DNA of 64,000 nucleotides. Origin: Sarcina sp034439435 (GTDB lineage Bacteria; Bacillota; Clostridia; Clostridiales; Clostridiaceae). The stretch spans positions 372,001 through 436,000 of the forward strand of contig NZ_JAPCKJ010000001.1 in the NCBI RefSeq assembly GCF_034439435.1, given 5' to 3'. Below the pieces are notes generated by a model. The model made no database searches. It was given only the letters and a program-made list of their open reading frames with translations, and was not told the DNA's origin. This document shows, one piece after another, positions 8,358 to 16,702 of this stretch (its first letter is position 1; each line of letters begins with the position of its first letter). The translations under genes were made by a program, and so were the position numbers.

Positions 8358-8386
8358 TTGTAAACCTCCCATTTAAGTAATATAAT
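8358..8386 (+). promoter_or_regulatory. Promoter of the SulP transporter gene
   Basis: A -35 TTGTAA (8358-8363) and a perfect -10 TATAAT (8381-8386) with 17-base spacing, upstream of the ribosome site at 8405-8410. Confidence 0.7.
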
Positions 8387-8423
8387 AGAAATCGACTGTT
8401 TTATAAGGAGTTGATATATTTCA

Positions 8424-10079
8424 ATGTATAAACCAAAATTACTCTCTTTATTAGATGATAAAGAGAATGGATTCTCAAAAGAACAATTTTTTAAAGATTT
8501 AATTGCAGGTATAATAGTTGCTATTATTGCCTTACCTCTATCAATTGCATTAGGTATCTCTTCAGGTGTATCTCCTGAGAAAGGTCTTATAACTGCAATT
8601 ATAGCTGGATTCATAATTTCCTTATTAGGAGGAAGTAGAGTTCAAATAGGTGGACCTACTGGTGCCTTCGTTGTTATAGTCTTCGGCATAATTCAAAGCC
8701 ATGGAATTGACGGATTAATAATTGCTACATTTATGGCTGGTATTATTCTTATTTTATTTGGTTTATTGAGATTTGGTAGCTTAATAAAGTATATACCTTA
8801 TCCAATAACAGTAGGATTCACATCTGGTATAGCTGTGACACTTTTTTCGACTCAGATTAAAGATTTTTTAGGCCTTACAATGACTAAAACACCATCTGAG
8901 TTCATACCTAAATGGGAAGCCTATATATCCCATATGAATACTACTAACTTTTATACTTTAGCTATTGGATTATTAGCTTTAGCTATTCTTATTTTTTGGC
9001 CAAAAATTAATAAAAAGATTCCTGGTTCCCTAGTAGCCTTAATCGTGACTACTCTTGTTGTATTTATTTTCAATTTACCTGTTGCAACAATAGGAAGCCA
9101 ATTTGGAAAAATAAGTTCAAGTATTCCAATGCCTCATATCCCAAATTTAAATCCTGAAACATTAAAAGCATTGATAGGTCCTGCTTTTACCATAGCACTT
9201 TTAGGTGGTATTGAATCCCTATTATCTGCTGTGGTTTCAGATGGTATGATTGGAGACAAGCATAATTCTAATGCTGAACTTATAGCTCAAGGAGTTGCTA
9301 ATATAGGTTCTTCTTTATTTGGTGGAATACCTGCCACTGGAGCAATTGCTAGAACTGCAGCTAATGTAAAAAATGGAGGTAGAACTCCTATTGCCGGTAT
9401 AGTTCATTCAATAACATTATTACTTATAATGTTATTATTTATGCCTCTTGCTAAGTTTATTCCATTAACTACTTTAGCAGCAATATTAATGATAGTTTCA
9501 TATAATATGAGTGAATGGAGAACTTTTAAAGCTATACTTAAGGCACCTAAAAGTGATATAGCCATATTATTAACAACATTCTTCTTAACAGTATTATTTG
9601 ATTTAGTAATTGCTATAGGAATTGGAATGTTAGTTTCTATGTGTTTATTTATGAGAAGAGTTGCTACTTCTATAGAAATAAATGAATTAAATGAAGGTGA
9701 CTGCTCTGATAAATCCACTATAGATACGGATATGGAAAATCTTAAAGTTGGAGAAAATGTTCTAGTATATGACATAAGAGGTCATTTATTCTTTGGTGCT
9801 GTTGATACCTTTATGAATACAATGAAAGAAATAAATGACGATGCTAAAGTTCTTGTTTTAAGAATGAGACACACAAAGACTTTAGATGTAACTGGTTATA
9901 AACAAATAAAAAATATAGCCTTAAGTTGTAAATCTCGTAATATTACCTTAATATTATCTGAAGTACAAGATCAACCAAAAAAAGTTATGAGACTTATGGG
10001 ATTCATTGATTATTTAGGTAAAGATCATTTTGCAAATACTTTCGATGAAGCTTTAGAAAAAGCTAATTCTTTAGTTTAA
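8424..10079 (+). CDS. SulP-family anion transporter with STAS domain
   Basis: A secondary transporter of the SLC26/SulP family, which carries sulfate, bicarbonate or dicarboxylates. Of 551 residues, ~20-415 are membrane-spanning with the family's glycine-rich half-helices (GLITAIIAGFIISLLGGSRVQIGGPTG in two parts; GIPATGAIARTAANV). Residues ~445-545 are a cytoplasmic STAS domain (NVLVYDIRGHLFFGAVDTF, TLDVTGY). Substrate is not predictable from sequence. RBS AAGGAG is 13 bases from the ATG, longer than usual. It is monocistronic with its own promoter and terminator. Confidence 0.9.
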   Translation: MYKPKLLSLLDDKENGFSKEQFFKDLIAGIIVAIIALPLSIALGISSGVSPEKGLITAIIAGFIISLLGGSRVQIGGPTGAFVVIVFGIIQSHGIDGLIIATFMAGIILILFGLLRFGSLIKYIPYPITVGFTSGIAVTLFSTQIKDFLGLTMTKTPSEFIPKWEAYISHMNTTNFYTLAIGLLALAILIFWPKINKKIPGSLVALIVTTLVVFIFNLPVATIGSQFGKISSSIPMPHIPNLNPETLKALIGPAFTIALLGGIESLLSAVVSDGMIGDKHNSNAELIAQGVANIGSSLFGGIPATGAIARTAANVKNGGRTPIAGIVHSITLLLIMLLFMPLAKFIPLTTLAAILMIVSYNMSEWRTFKAILKAPKSDIAILLTTFFLTVLFDLVIAIGIGMLVSMCLFMRRVATSIEINELNEGDCSDKSTIDTDMENLKVGENVLVYDIRGHLFFGAVDTFMNTMKEINDDAKVLVLRMRHTKTLDVTGYKQIKNIALSCKSRNITLILSEVQDQPKKVMRLMGFIDYLGKDHFANTFDEALEKANSLV

Positions 10080-10088
10080 GAAATACAT

Positions 10089-10125
10089 AAAAAAGACACT
10101 AGCATAAACACTAGTGTCTTTTTAT
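10089..10125 (+). terminator. Terminator of the SulP gene
   Basis: A 12-bp perfect stem (10091-10102 with 10111-10122, 8-nt loop), ending in a T-run. Confidence 0.9.
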
Positions 10126-10133
10126 ATTATGAA

Positions 10134-10286
10134 CTAAACTTCTGAATCTTTATTTTCTAATTCTAGCTCTAAATTTTCCATTTCTTTTTTATTTTTTTGA
10201 TTTTTATCATATAATAATGATGCTACAAAAGCACTCCCTGCTAGAGCTAGTAGAGCAAGTTTTCCTTTTTTTATTTTTTTACCCAT
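10134..10286 (-). CDS. Small membrane-anchored protein (50 aa)
   Basis: A short ORF. The ATG at 10286 follows an excellent ribosome site (GAGGTGAG, about five bases upstream), and the frame ends in TAG at 10134-10136. The 50-residue product has a Lys-rich start (MGKKIKKGK), one hydrophobic helix at ~10-26 (LALLALAGSAFVASLLY), and a Lys/Glu-rich tail likely to be a helix or coiled coil. It resembles other small single-pass clostridial proteins; function unknown. It is alone between the SulP terminator and the pseudouridine kinase gene. Confidence 0.65.
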   Translation of the reverse strand: MGKKIKKGKLALLALAGSAFVASLLYDKNQKNKKEMENLELELENKDSEV

Positions 10287-10365
10287 AATCTCACCTCACC
10301 ACATTTATATATTTATGTATGCTTATAATTAAGACTATTGTCAAGTTTTAAATTTATTATTCACT

Positions 10366-11331
10366 CTACTTATTTAAATCGTATTTTTCTTCTTTCCATT
10401 CTGTCTTTTCTAACTTAGTTAAAACAGTATCTAAAGCCATGTCTGGATGAATAGTTTCTTCATGAGATATTGTTATATTAGACATTGTTATAGCGAATTT
10501 AACAGTATCTTCTATAGGTAATTCATTCATATATCCATATCCTAATCCCGCTACAAAAGAATCTCCTGCTCCTGTAACGTTCTTAACTTCAACTTCTGTT
10601 GCTTTTATCTTACCACAACATACACCGTCATTATAGAATATACCATCAGCATCTAAGCTTATAAATACTTTTTTAATTCCTAAACCTAAGAAATAATTAC
10701 TTGCCTTTATTAAATCCTCTGTATCTGTTATAGGGAAGCCTGCTAAAATTTCAGCTTCATGTCTATTTGGTTTTATTGTGTGGAAATCCTTTATAAGGTG
10801 TTTTACCCAGCTTGCTTTTTCAGCTGATACTGGATCTAATATAAAATTAGTCTTGTCCTTGAAGTTCTTTAATAAATATTCCATTATCTCTGGATTATCA
10901 GAATCTAAAACTGTATATTCTGCATTCTCAAAAATTTCTCTTTTAGAATCTATAAACTCAGTATTCATAGCTCCTATACTTTTCATATCTGCAATAGCAG
11001 AAACCATTTCACCATTTTCGTCTAAAATAGCTAAATAAGTTGGGGTACTTCCACCCTCAATTACCATAGAATCATCCATGTAATATCCTATTTTTTTTGA
11101 GTGCTCTAATATACTCTTTCCATGTTCATCATTACCTAATATTGACATAAAGTTAGTGTTTACTCCTACTCTTGCCATATTTTCAGCAATATTTCTGCAA
11201 ACTCCACCAAAAGATATCTTTACATGGCCTGGTGTTGAGTTATATGCTCTGTAACTTGCCTTACTAAATCCAAATACATCTACTACAGAAGCTCCAAACA
11301 CCAATAAATATGGTTCTTTTCTTAAGTTCAT
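10366..11331 (-). CDS. psuK: Pseudouridine kinase (PfkB/ribokinase family)
   Basis: It is predicted to phosphorylate pseudouridine to pseudouridine 5'-phosphate for salvage of RNA breakdown products. The 321-residue sequence follows the PfkB fold: GGVCRNIAENMARVG (42-56), DPVSAEKASW (166-175), HTIKPNRHEAE (184-194), and NVTGAGDSFVAG with catalytic Asp257. The layout SNPGK...GGV.RNIA and HTLKPNR of E. coli YeiC/PsuK is closely matched, which argues for pseudouridine over ribose or fructose. No psuG (glycosidase) is adjacent; the next gene upstream is a DUF4250 protein 38 bases away, possibly cotranscribed. RBS GGGAGGA before the ATG. Confidence 0.8.
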   Translation of the reverse strand: MNLRKEPYLLVFGASVVDVFGFSKASYRAYNSTPGHVKISFGGVCRNIAENMARVGVNTNFMSILGNDEHGKSILEHSKKIGYYMDDSMVIEGGSTPTYLAILDENGEMVSAIADMKSIGAMNTEFIDSKREIFENAEYTVLDSDNPEIMEYLLKNFKDKTNFILDPVSAEKASWVKHLIKDFHTIKPNRHEAEILAGFPITDTEDLIKASNYFLGLGIKKVFISLDADGIFYNDGVCCGKIKATEVEVKNVTGAGDSFVAGLGYGYMNELPIEDTVKFAITMSNITISHEETIHPDMALDTVLTKLEKTEWKEEKYDLNK

Positions 11332-11369
11332 TTAATTAATCCTCCCTATTTAAAAAAACATAAATTATA

Positions 11370-11564
11370 TTATTCAGCAACAAACTGATTACTTTCACTA
11401 TTATATATGTATCCACATTCCTTTAGCCTTTGTCCAATAACTTCCTTGTCAACTGCTAAATCATCGCACATACTATCTAAATCACTGTAATAATCTCTTA
11501 ATTTTAAATTTATAATACTAAGTAACATATATGGATTCATCTCTTTATAGTTTCCAATGTCCAT
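11370..11564 (-). CDS. DUF4250 small protein (64 aa)
   Basis: A compact protein with the family pattern NPYMLLSIINLKLRDYYSDL, a Cys-Asp-Asp segment, and ending GYIYNSESNQFV. It recalls a small helical DNA- or protein-binding domain, function unknown. An upstream in-frame TTG at 11612 would add 16 hydrophobic residues, but the AAAGGAGAG ribosome site sits just before the ATG at 11564, so that start is chosen. It is probably cotranscribed with psuK 38 bases downstream. Confidence 0.75.
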   Translation of the reverse strand: MDIGNYKEMNPYMLLSIINLKLRDYYSDLDSMCDDLAVDKEVIGQRLKECGYIYNSESNQFVAE

Positions 11565-11785
11565 TATAAAAATCTCTCCTTTAAAAAAATGCTTTAATAT
11601 TATTATATACAACTTATTTAAGTTCTACAATTTTTTATTTAATTTATTGTCACATTTTAATAAATCAGCATACTATATTATTAGGTTAATTATAAGCCAA
11701 TACCTCACTTATAAGAACTTAACCTCCTGTTTACAAAATCACTATAACTCTTACTATACTATATTTATTTCTTTGCATTTACAAT

Positions 11786-11812
11786 AAAAACCGTTGATAC
11801 TCAACGGTTTTT
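11786..11812 (-). terminator. Terminator of the ABC importer/MATE operon
   Basis: A 12-bp stem (11786-11797 with 11801-11812) around a tight 3-nt loop, A-rich before and T-rich after, immediately after the MATE stop. Confidence 0.85.
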
Positions 11813-11818
11813 ATTATT

Positions 11819-13147
11819 TTAAGCATTATTTCTTTTATTCTTAAGCTCAAATAGTAAAAATATTATAAGTGTTGCTAACTCTGCACTTGGTATTGTTAAC
11901 CAGACACCGTAAACTCCTAGTATTCTAGGTAATATAATGATAAAGATTATAATAAATATCAATCCCCTTAAACTTGATAGCAAAGAGGATTCCTTTGCTT
12001 TTTCAACTGCTTGTAAATAAGCTACATTTACTATATTGCTACCATTAAATAAGAATGTTATGAAGTATAAGTAAATTCCTTGTCTAGTTATGCTTAGTAA
12101 TTTACCTGTATCACTTGTAAATATACTTATCATTTGGTTTGGTAATAGTAATCCCATTCCAAAGAATATCACTCCTAGAATTAATACTATTCTTCTTGTT
12201 AACCTTAAAAACTCTTTAACACGTTCCCCTTTTTGAGCACCAAAGTTCACACTTATTAAAGGTTGAACTCCTTGAGAAACTCCATTAAATATAGCAGTAA
12301 AGATTAGAACAAGGTTTGTGATGATTCCATAAGCTGATACACCTAAATCCCCTTCAAATTTAAATATTACAATATTAAAAATAAATATAACAAATCCAGC
12401 TGATATTTCATTTAAGAAACTAGGTACTCCATTTTTAAGCACTCTTCCTATGTGCTCTATGTTAATTCCTCCAATTTCTAAATGCATAGTATTTTTCTTT
12501 TTTATAAAATGTATCGATAAAACAGCTAAAGCAACTAATTGACCTATTGAAGTAGCTAAAGCTGCCCCAAACATTCCCCAATTGAAAATATAAATAAAAA
12601 TATAGTCTAAAACTATATTTGTTATATTAGATGCTATTACAGCATACATAGCTAGTTTTGGTTCTCCATCATTTCTTACAAAGACAATGAAAGATGATGC
12701 CAAAATGAAAGCTGAGTTAAAAGTTAAGATAACTTTTAAATAATCCCTAGTTAGAGAAAAAGTAGCTTCTGATGCTCCTAACATATAGACTATATTATCT
12801 AAAAAGAAAAATTCTAGTAAATTTATTATTATACAAAATATAATAGCTGCAAATACAGCTGAGGTAAATATCCTATTAACCTTATGAAATTTCTTTTGCC
12901 CCATAGCTATGGATAAAGTTGTTGCTCCTCCAATTCCAATAGCCAATCCTATGGCATTATATAAATTATATGTAGGTAAGGCTATATTTAATGCTGCTAA
13001 ACCCAACTCCCCAAGTTTATGACCTATAAACATAGTGTCGAATAATATACATACTGAAAGCCCCAGCATTCCAGCCACTGAAGGTATCATATACTTTCTT
13101 AACAGTGTAATTTCTTTATCATGTAGTAAATCTAATTTTTTACTCAA
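11819..13147 (-). CDS. MATE-family multidrug/Na+ antiporter
   Basis: A 442-residue integral membrane protein of the multidrug and toxic compound extrusion family, about 12 helices with the internal two-fold repeat (MIPSVAGMLGLSVCILFDTMFIGH near the start; NGVPSFLNEISAGFVIFIFN in the second half). The start codon is TTG (13147), supported by the ribosome site GAGGAGGGGG four bases upstream. It is 16 bases downstream of the ABC ATPase, so it is probably the last gene of that operon. The exported compound is unknown; it may act on a metabolite related to the imported one, or on a toxic analogue. Confidence 0.9.
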   Translation of the reverse strand: MSKKLDLLHDKEITLLRKYMIPSVAGMLGLSVCILFDTMFIGHKLGELGLAALNIALPTYNLYNAIGLAIGIGGATTLSIAMGQKKFHKVNRIFTSAVFAAIIFCIIINLLEFFFLDNIVYMLGASEATFSLTRDYLKVILTFNSAFILASSFIVFVRNDGEPKLAMYAVIASNITNIVLDYIFIYIFNWGMFGAALATSIGQLVALAVLSIHFIKKKNTMHLEIGGINIEHIGRVLKNGVPSFLNEISAGFVIFIFNIVIFKFEGDLGVSAYGIITNLVLIFTAIFNGVSQGVQPLISVNFGAQKGERVKEFLRLTRRIVLILGVIFFGMGLLLPNQMISIFTSDTGKLLSITRQGIYLYFITFLFNGSNIVNVAYLQAVEKAKESSLLSSLRGLIFIIIFIIILPRILGVYGVWLTIPSAELATLIIFLLFELKNKRNNA

Positions 13148-13163
13148 TGTACCCCCTCCTCAA

Positions 13164-13850
13164 TTATTTGTTTTTTAAAATATATAAGATTTTTTCCTCT
13201 ATAGTATCTTTTTCTAATTTTCTTATCTGCTTAAAATGTGCCATTAAATTTACTGGATTATCACCTAAAATAAATATGTTGTCTGCAATATCTAAAGCTT
13301 CTCTTATATCATGAGTAACCATGATTACCGTATTATTTTTCTCTAAATGAACTTCTTTAAAAATTTTTATAACATTTTCTTTACTATTTTCATCTAGAGA
13401 TTTAAAAGGTTCATCCATTAAAAGAAGTCCCTCTTCATAAAGAAAAGCTCTGGCTATATTTACTCTTTGCCTCATTCCTCCACTTAATTCCTTTGGAAAA
13501 CTATCTATATAATCATCTAGTTCCATTACTTTTAACATTCTTTCTATTTTTTCTTTTCTCTCATCTTTTTTATAAAGTTTTAAAAGAGGTAGTTCCATGT
13601 TTTTATATATACTCTTCCATTCAATAAGCCTATCCTCTTGAAACACATAAGCAATTTTTGATGGAACACCTATGATTTTTCCTGATTGAAACTCTTCAAG
13701 ACCACTTATAATATTTAATAGAGTACTTTTACCACAACCAGACTTTCCTAAAATACAATTAACCTTTCCATATTCAAAGGTTAATGAAAATTTATTATAT
13801 AACTTTTTGTTATTAAAACTTTTCTCTATATTTATTAATTTAATATCCAT
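13164..13850 (-). CDS. NitT/TauT-type ABC transporter ATPase
   Basis: The ATP-hydrolysing subunit of an importer. Walker A GKSGCGKST is at residues 35-43, the Q-loop sits at VFQED, the signature is LSGGMRQRV, and Walker B LLLMDEPFKSLD ends in the Asp-Glu pair; the switch His lies in VMVTHD. At 228 residues it is slightly shorter than SsuB/TauB. It begins one base after the permease stop, with the ribosome site inside the permease end, so translation is coupled. Confidence 0.9.
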   Translation of the reverse strand: MDIKLINIEKSFNNKKLYNKFSLTFEYGKVNCILGKSGCGKSTLLNIISGLEEFQSGKIIGVPSKIAYVFQEDRLIEWKSIYKNMELPLLKLYKKDERKEKIERMLKVMELDDYIDSFPKELSGGMRQRVNIARAFLYEEGLLLMDEPFKSLDENSKENVIKIFKEVHLEKNNTVIMVTHDIREALDIADNIFILGDNPVNLMAHFKQIRKLEKDTIEEKILYILKNK

Positions 13851-13851
13851 T

Positions 13852-14607
13852 TTACCTCATCCATCTAAAAACCCTAACATTAATAGTTTTTTGTATTAAA
13901 GAAAAAATTATTCCTATAATGATTACTAGGATTATCCACGCAAAAACCATGTTGGTATTCAAATAGTTCTTTTCAACAAAAAGGGCAGTTCCTATGCCAT
14001 ACTTAGGTTGTCCAATAACTTCACCTCCAATAACTAATTTCATAGTTAAAGAAAATGTAGATACCATAATTCTACATATAGCAAAACTTATACTTGGTAA
14101 ATAAATATTATTTACTAGATTAATTTTACTTACTCCATAAACATTTGCCATTTCCAATATATTTTTATCTATATTTAACATAGAACCAATTATGGCATCA
14201 TAAAATATTGGAAAACTTATTACAAAACCAACTAATATAGGTGCACTTCCTTGACTTAACCAAATTAAAGCTAATATTATAAAACCTATAGTTGGTAAAG
14301 ATCTCATTATATTAAGTATAGGTATCATAAAATTATATATATATTTATTAAATGCACTGGCTACGCCTAAACAGATTGCTATAATTAAAGCTAATATAAA
14401 ACTTATAAATGTTCTCCCTAAAGTACTTATAATTATTTTAAAAAAGTCATTTGATTTTATTACTTCAATTAATCCCTTAAACGTTAAATAGGGAGAAGGT
14501 AATATTACCTCGCTCCCTATAATCATACTAGCTAATTGCCATATAATAAAAAGTATAATTGAAGATAAAAGTATTAATTTCTTATTTTTGTAAGAAAATT
14601 TCTTCAT
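13852..14607 (-). CDS. NitT/TauT-type ABC transporter permease
   Basis: A 251-residue inner-membrane subunit with about six helices and the binding-protein-dependent transport motif, seen as NMANVYGVSKINLVNNIYLP (~152-171). N-terminal helix at ~12-30. It overlaps the end of the binding-protein gene by 26 bases, with its ribosome site AGGAGGT inside that gene, showing tight operon structure. Substrate must come from the binding protein and is not known. Confidence 0.88.
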   Translation of the reverse strand: MKKFSYKNKKLILLSSIILFIIWQLASMIIGSEVILPSPYLTFKGLIEVIKSNDFFKIIISTLGRTFISFILALIIAICLGVASAFNKYIYNFMIPILNIMRSLPTIGFIILALIWLSQGSAPILVGFVISFPIFYDAIIGSMLNIDKNILEMANVYGVSKINLVNNIYLPSISFAICRIMVSTFSLTMKLVIGGEVIGQPKYGIGTALFVEKNYLNTNMVFAWIILVIIIGIIFSLIQKTINVRVFRWMR

Positions 14608-15586
14608 TTACCTTTTTACCTCCTATAGCTTTAGGCTCTAAGCTGTAAATCTTGTCATAATATCCAATATAAGCACTTTCACTATCAACAGCACTTACAT
14701 AATTTAAATTGGCTCTTTCTAATGATTTAGCTATTATTTCTTTTTTGCCTGTTATTCCTACTTCTTCTGCAAAAGAACCAGCTTCTTCTCTATTTTCGTT
14801 TGCCCATTTAGTACTATTATCTATTTCTTTTAGTATCTTTTGAACATCATCAAAATGATTATTTACTAAATCTTCTTTAACTATAACACTGGATTGAGGG
14901 TATCCCATTTCAGAATCACTCATCTCTTTCCACTGATCATTTAAAGATGCAACTATTTTAGTATCTGGTTTTTTAGTCATTATTTGAGTTAACATAGGCT
15001 CTGGAACAACTGCATATTTAGCTTTTCCTTCTATAAATAAAGGAGCTAATTCTGAAGCTGCATTTACATAACTTAAGGTTAAATCTTTTTCAGGATTTAT
15101 TCCATTATTTTGAAGAATTATTTTAAATATTAAATCAGGAGTCAATCCTTGTCCTACATTATAAACATCTTTTCCTTTAAGATCACTTAAAGTTTTAACA
15201 AAATCATCACTGCTTATTACATATAATGAGCCAAACCCTACGGTTCCTGCAAGCTTATATCCAACTTCTTTGTTATATGCAATAGCTGCTACATTTGAAG
15301 GAACTATACATATATCTCCCTCACCTTTTAAAACTTTAGATACTAAAGCATCTGATCCTTTTACAATAGAATAATTTATGTTTAAGTTCTTACTTATTTC
15401 TGGTTTTTCTTTTATCATTTTAACTATGCTTATCGCTGGCAGCCCATCTGGCACAACTATTTCTATAGATGTTTTTTCATCTGGATCTTTAGCTTCTTCT
15501 TTTTTAGAAGTATTACATCCTATGAATAAAAACACTGAAAATACGGCCATTAGAACTAATGATAAAATTCTATTTAACTTTTTCAC
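14582..15586 (-). CDS. NitT/TauT-type substrate-binding lipoprotein
   Basis: An extracellular lipid-anchored binding protein. The lipobox is LFIGC with the lipidated Cys at residue 24. The mature domain is a type 2 periplasmic-binding fold of the SsuA/TauA/ThiY class (VVPDGLPAISIVKM, GDICIVPSNVAAIAY, KYAVVPEPMLTQIM). Known ligands of the class include sulfonates, nitrate, thiamine precursors and bicarbonate; nothing here decides between them. The start is GTG at 15586, supported by GGAGG 8 bases upstream. It is the first gene of the operon with permease, ATPase and MATE exporter. Confidence 0.88.
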   Translation of the reverse strand: MKKLNRILSLVLMAVFSVFLFIGCNTSKKEEAKDPDEKTSIEIVVPDGLPAISIVKMIKEKPEISKNLNINYSIVKGSDALVSKVLKGEGDICIVPSNVAAIAYNKEVGYKLAGTVGFGSLYVISSDDFVKTLSDLKGKDVYNVGQGLTPDLIFKIILQNNGINPEKDLTLSYVNAASELAPLFIEGKAKYAVVPEPMLTQIMTKKPDTKIVASLNDQWKEMSDSEMGYPQSSVIVKEDLVNNHFDDVQKILKEIDNSTKWANENREEAGSFAEEVGITGKKEIIAKSLERANLNYVSAVDSESAYIGYYDKIYSLEPKAIGGKKVNEEIFLQK

Positions 15587-15654
15587 CCCTATGCCTCCAT
15601 GTAATAAAATTTTCTATGTTTTATTTTGCCACTTATTCATTATTTTTTCAATAT

Positions 15655-15765
15655 TTATTTATGCTTTTCTTTACCTTGAATTTCTGGCACTGGTTCTTCG
15701 TTATTTTTTTTAGGTGTTTTAAATCTTTTTGAATTCCAAGAAGATTGTTGATTCTGTTTTGACAT
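15655..15765 (-). CDS. Small hydrophilic protein (36 aa)
   Basis: A short ORF with a textbook ribosome site (GAGGAGGTG, six bases before the ATG at 15765) and a TAA stop at 15655. The 36-residue product is Lys/Gln/Asn-rich (MSKQNQQSSWNSKRFKTPKK...EKHK) and probably disordered. It is unlike any family I can name with confidence. It is not cotranscribed in an obvious way with its neighbours. The ribosome site is the main reason to believe it. Confidence 0.55.
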   Translation of the reverse strand: MSKQNQQSSWNSKRFKTPKKNNEEPVPEIQGKEKHK

Positions 15766-15840
15766 GACTTTCACCTCCTCATATTAAAAACTAATTTTAT
15801 TTTATGAGTAAAGGCGTATTTTATTCATAACAAAATAACT

Positions 15841-16026
15841 CTATTTTTTCTCTTGAATTCTATTTATTAGTTCAGTCTCTATAAGTTCTGATTTAGAAAA
15901 TCCCTTTCTAAAATATCTTATTTGTTTATATTTTATTCCATTCATCTCAAAATCTAAAACATCTATTCTATCTCCACTATAAACAAAAGGATCTCTTTTC
16001 CCCTTAACATAAACTGAAAGTTCCAT
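15841..16026 (-). CDS. Small hypothetical protein (61 aa)
   Basis: A 61-residue mixed alpha/beta protein (MELSVYVKGKRDPFVYSGDRID... then IKYKQIRYFRKGF). It looks like a small beta-sheet protein with a C-terminal helix. The ATG at 16026 is preceded by AGGAGAGGAG. Possibly a nucleic-acid-binding or toxin-antitoxin-like small protein, but no partner gene lies nearby. Family not recognised. Confidence 0.55.
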   Translation of the reverse strand: MELSVYVKGKRDPFVYSGDRIDVLDFEMNGIKYKQIRYFRKGFSKSELIETELINRIQEKK

Positions 16027-16232
16027 TTTTTATTGCTCCTCTCCTTAGCTCTATAATGCTTTTAATTATAGCATATTTTTCATATTTATGAATATTTTAT
16101 TTGTACCTGTTAATGAGTAAAAATCGTAATCTAAACTATAAATAAGCTTTTAAATTTGCTTCTATTTTAAACTAGTATTGATTTTTAAATAGGTTTTCAG
16201 AGCCAGCTAAAAATTAATCTTTAACTAAAACA

Positions 16233-16253
16233 AAGTTTTAAATTTTAAAACTT
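16233..16253. repeat. AT-rich 21-bp perfect palindrome
   Basis: A perfect palindrome with half-site AAGTTTTAAA and a central T, directly after the stop of the 63-residue gene. There is no clear T-run, so it is either a weak terminator or a chance AT palindrome. Confidence 0.35.
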
Positions 16254-16255
16254 CT

Positions 16256-16447
16256 TTACTCTATTTTTATTCCTGTAGCCTTAAAAACAACTTCATCTTC
16301 AAGACCTAAATCTTTTAATCTTTTTGCGATTCTCATTCTCTCATCTTCTCTTATGAGCAACTCTTCTTTATTATGATTTTCCTTATTATCTTCAACATTT
16401 AATATGTGTTGCCAAGTTTTAAACATACCATTATCAAATTTACTCAT
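16256..16447 (-). CDS. Small protein with Rpn-like C-terminal helical motif (63 aa)
   Basis: The ATG at 16447 is chosen because GGAGG lies just before it, inside a longer frame from 16462. The last ~24 residues, RIAKRLKDLGLEDEVVFKAT and on, match the helix-turn tail of Rpn/PD-(D/E)XK transposase-related proteins (IAKxLxxxGxxxExIxExTG), which also ends the next gene (16703) and the TtcA-like protein at 20497. The N-terminal 40 residues are charged and unrecognised. It may be a remnant or minimal relative of an Rpn protein. Confidence 0.6.
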   Translation of the reverse strand: MSKFDNGMFKTWQHILNVEDNKENHNKEELLIREDERMRIAKRLKDLGLEDEVVFKATGIKIE

Positions 16448-16576
16448 AGTAATTACCTCCAATATCTTATATTAGAATTATTTACTATTATTTTAATATA
16501 AATTCTAAGAATTTGTTTACTAAAATTCATATTGTTGTTATATTCTCTTGTTTAATTTCTCTTTATTAAGTTAAAT

Positions 16577-16655
16577 AAAAAAAGACTTTGTATATTTTAA
16601 AGATTTTATTTGTAAAATTAATACAAATCATTTTTTCTCTTTAAACAAAGTCATT
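16577..16655 (-). terminator. Nested hairpin element downstream of the Rpn-like gene
   Basis: Three nested inverted repeats: GACTTTGT/ACAAAGTC (16584-16591 with 16645-16652), TTAAAG/CTTTAA (16597-16602 with 16639-16644) and ATTTGTA/TACAAAT (16608-16614 with 16622-16628). A run of seven As (16577-16583) gives a minus-strand T-run. It probably terminates the gene at 16703, and its unusually long stem recalls a miniature inverted-repeat element. Confidence 0.55.
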
Positions 16656-16702
16656 TTTATTATTTCTATTAAATATATCTTTCCACAAACATAAAAATTT
16701 AT

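Noticed and set aside
15587..15840. Riboswitch upstream of the NitT/TauT-type ABC operon or the thiamine-binding protein
   Set aside because: I looked for TPP-type CTGAGA/ACCTGA motifs and an attenuator hairpin and found neither.
16233..16253. Operator related to the DUF1836 palindromes
   Set aside because: The sequence shares AT-rich half-sites by composition only; the TAGTTTT half-site is absent, and no regulated gene pair flanks it.
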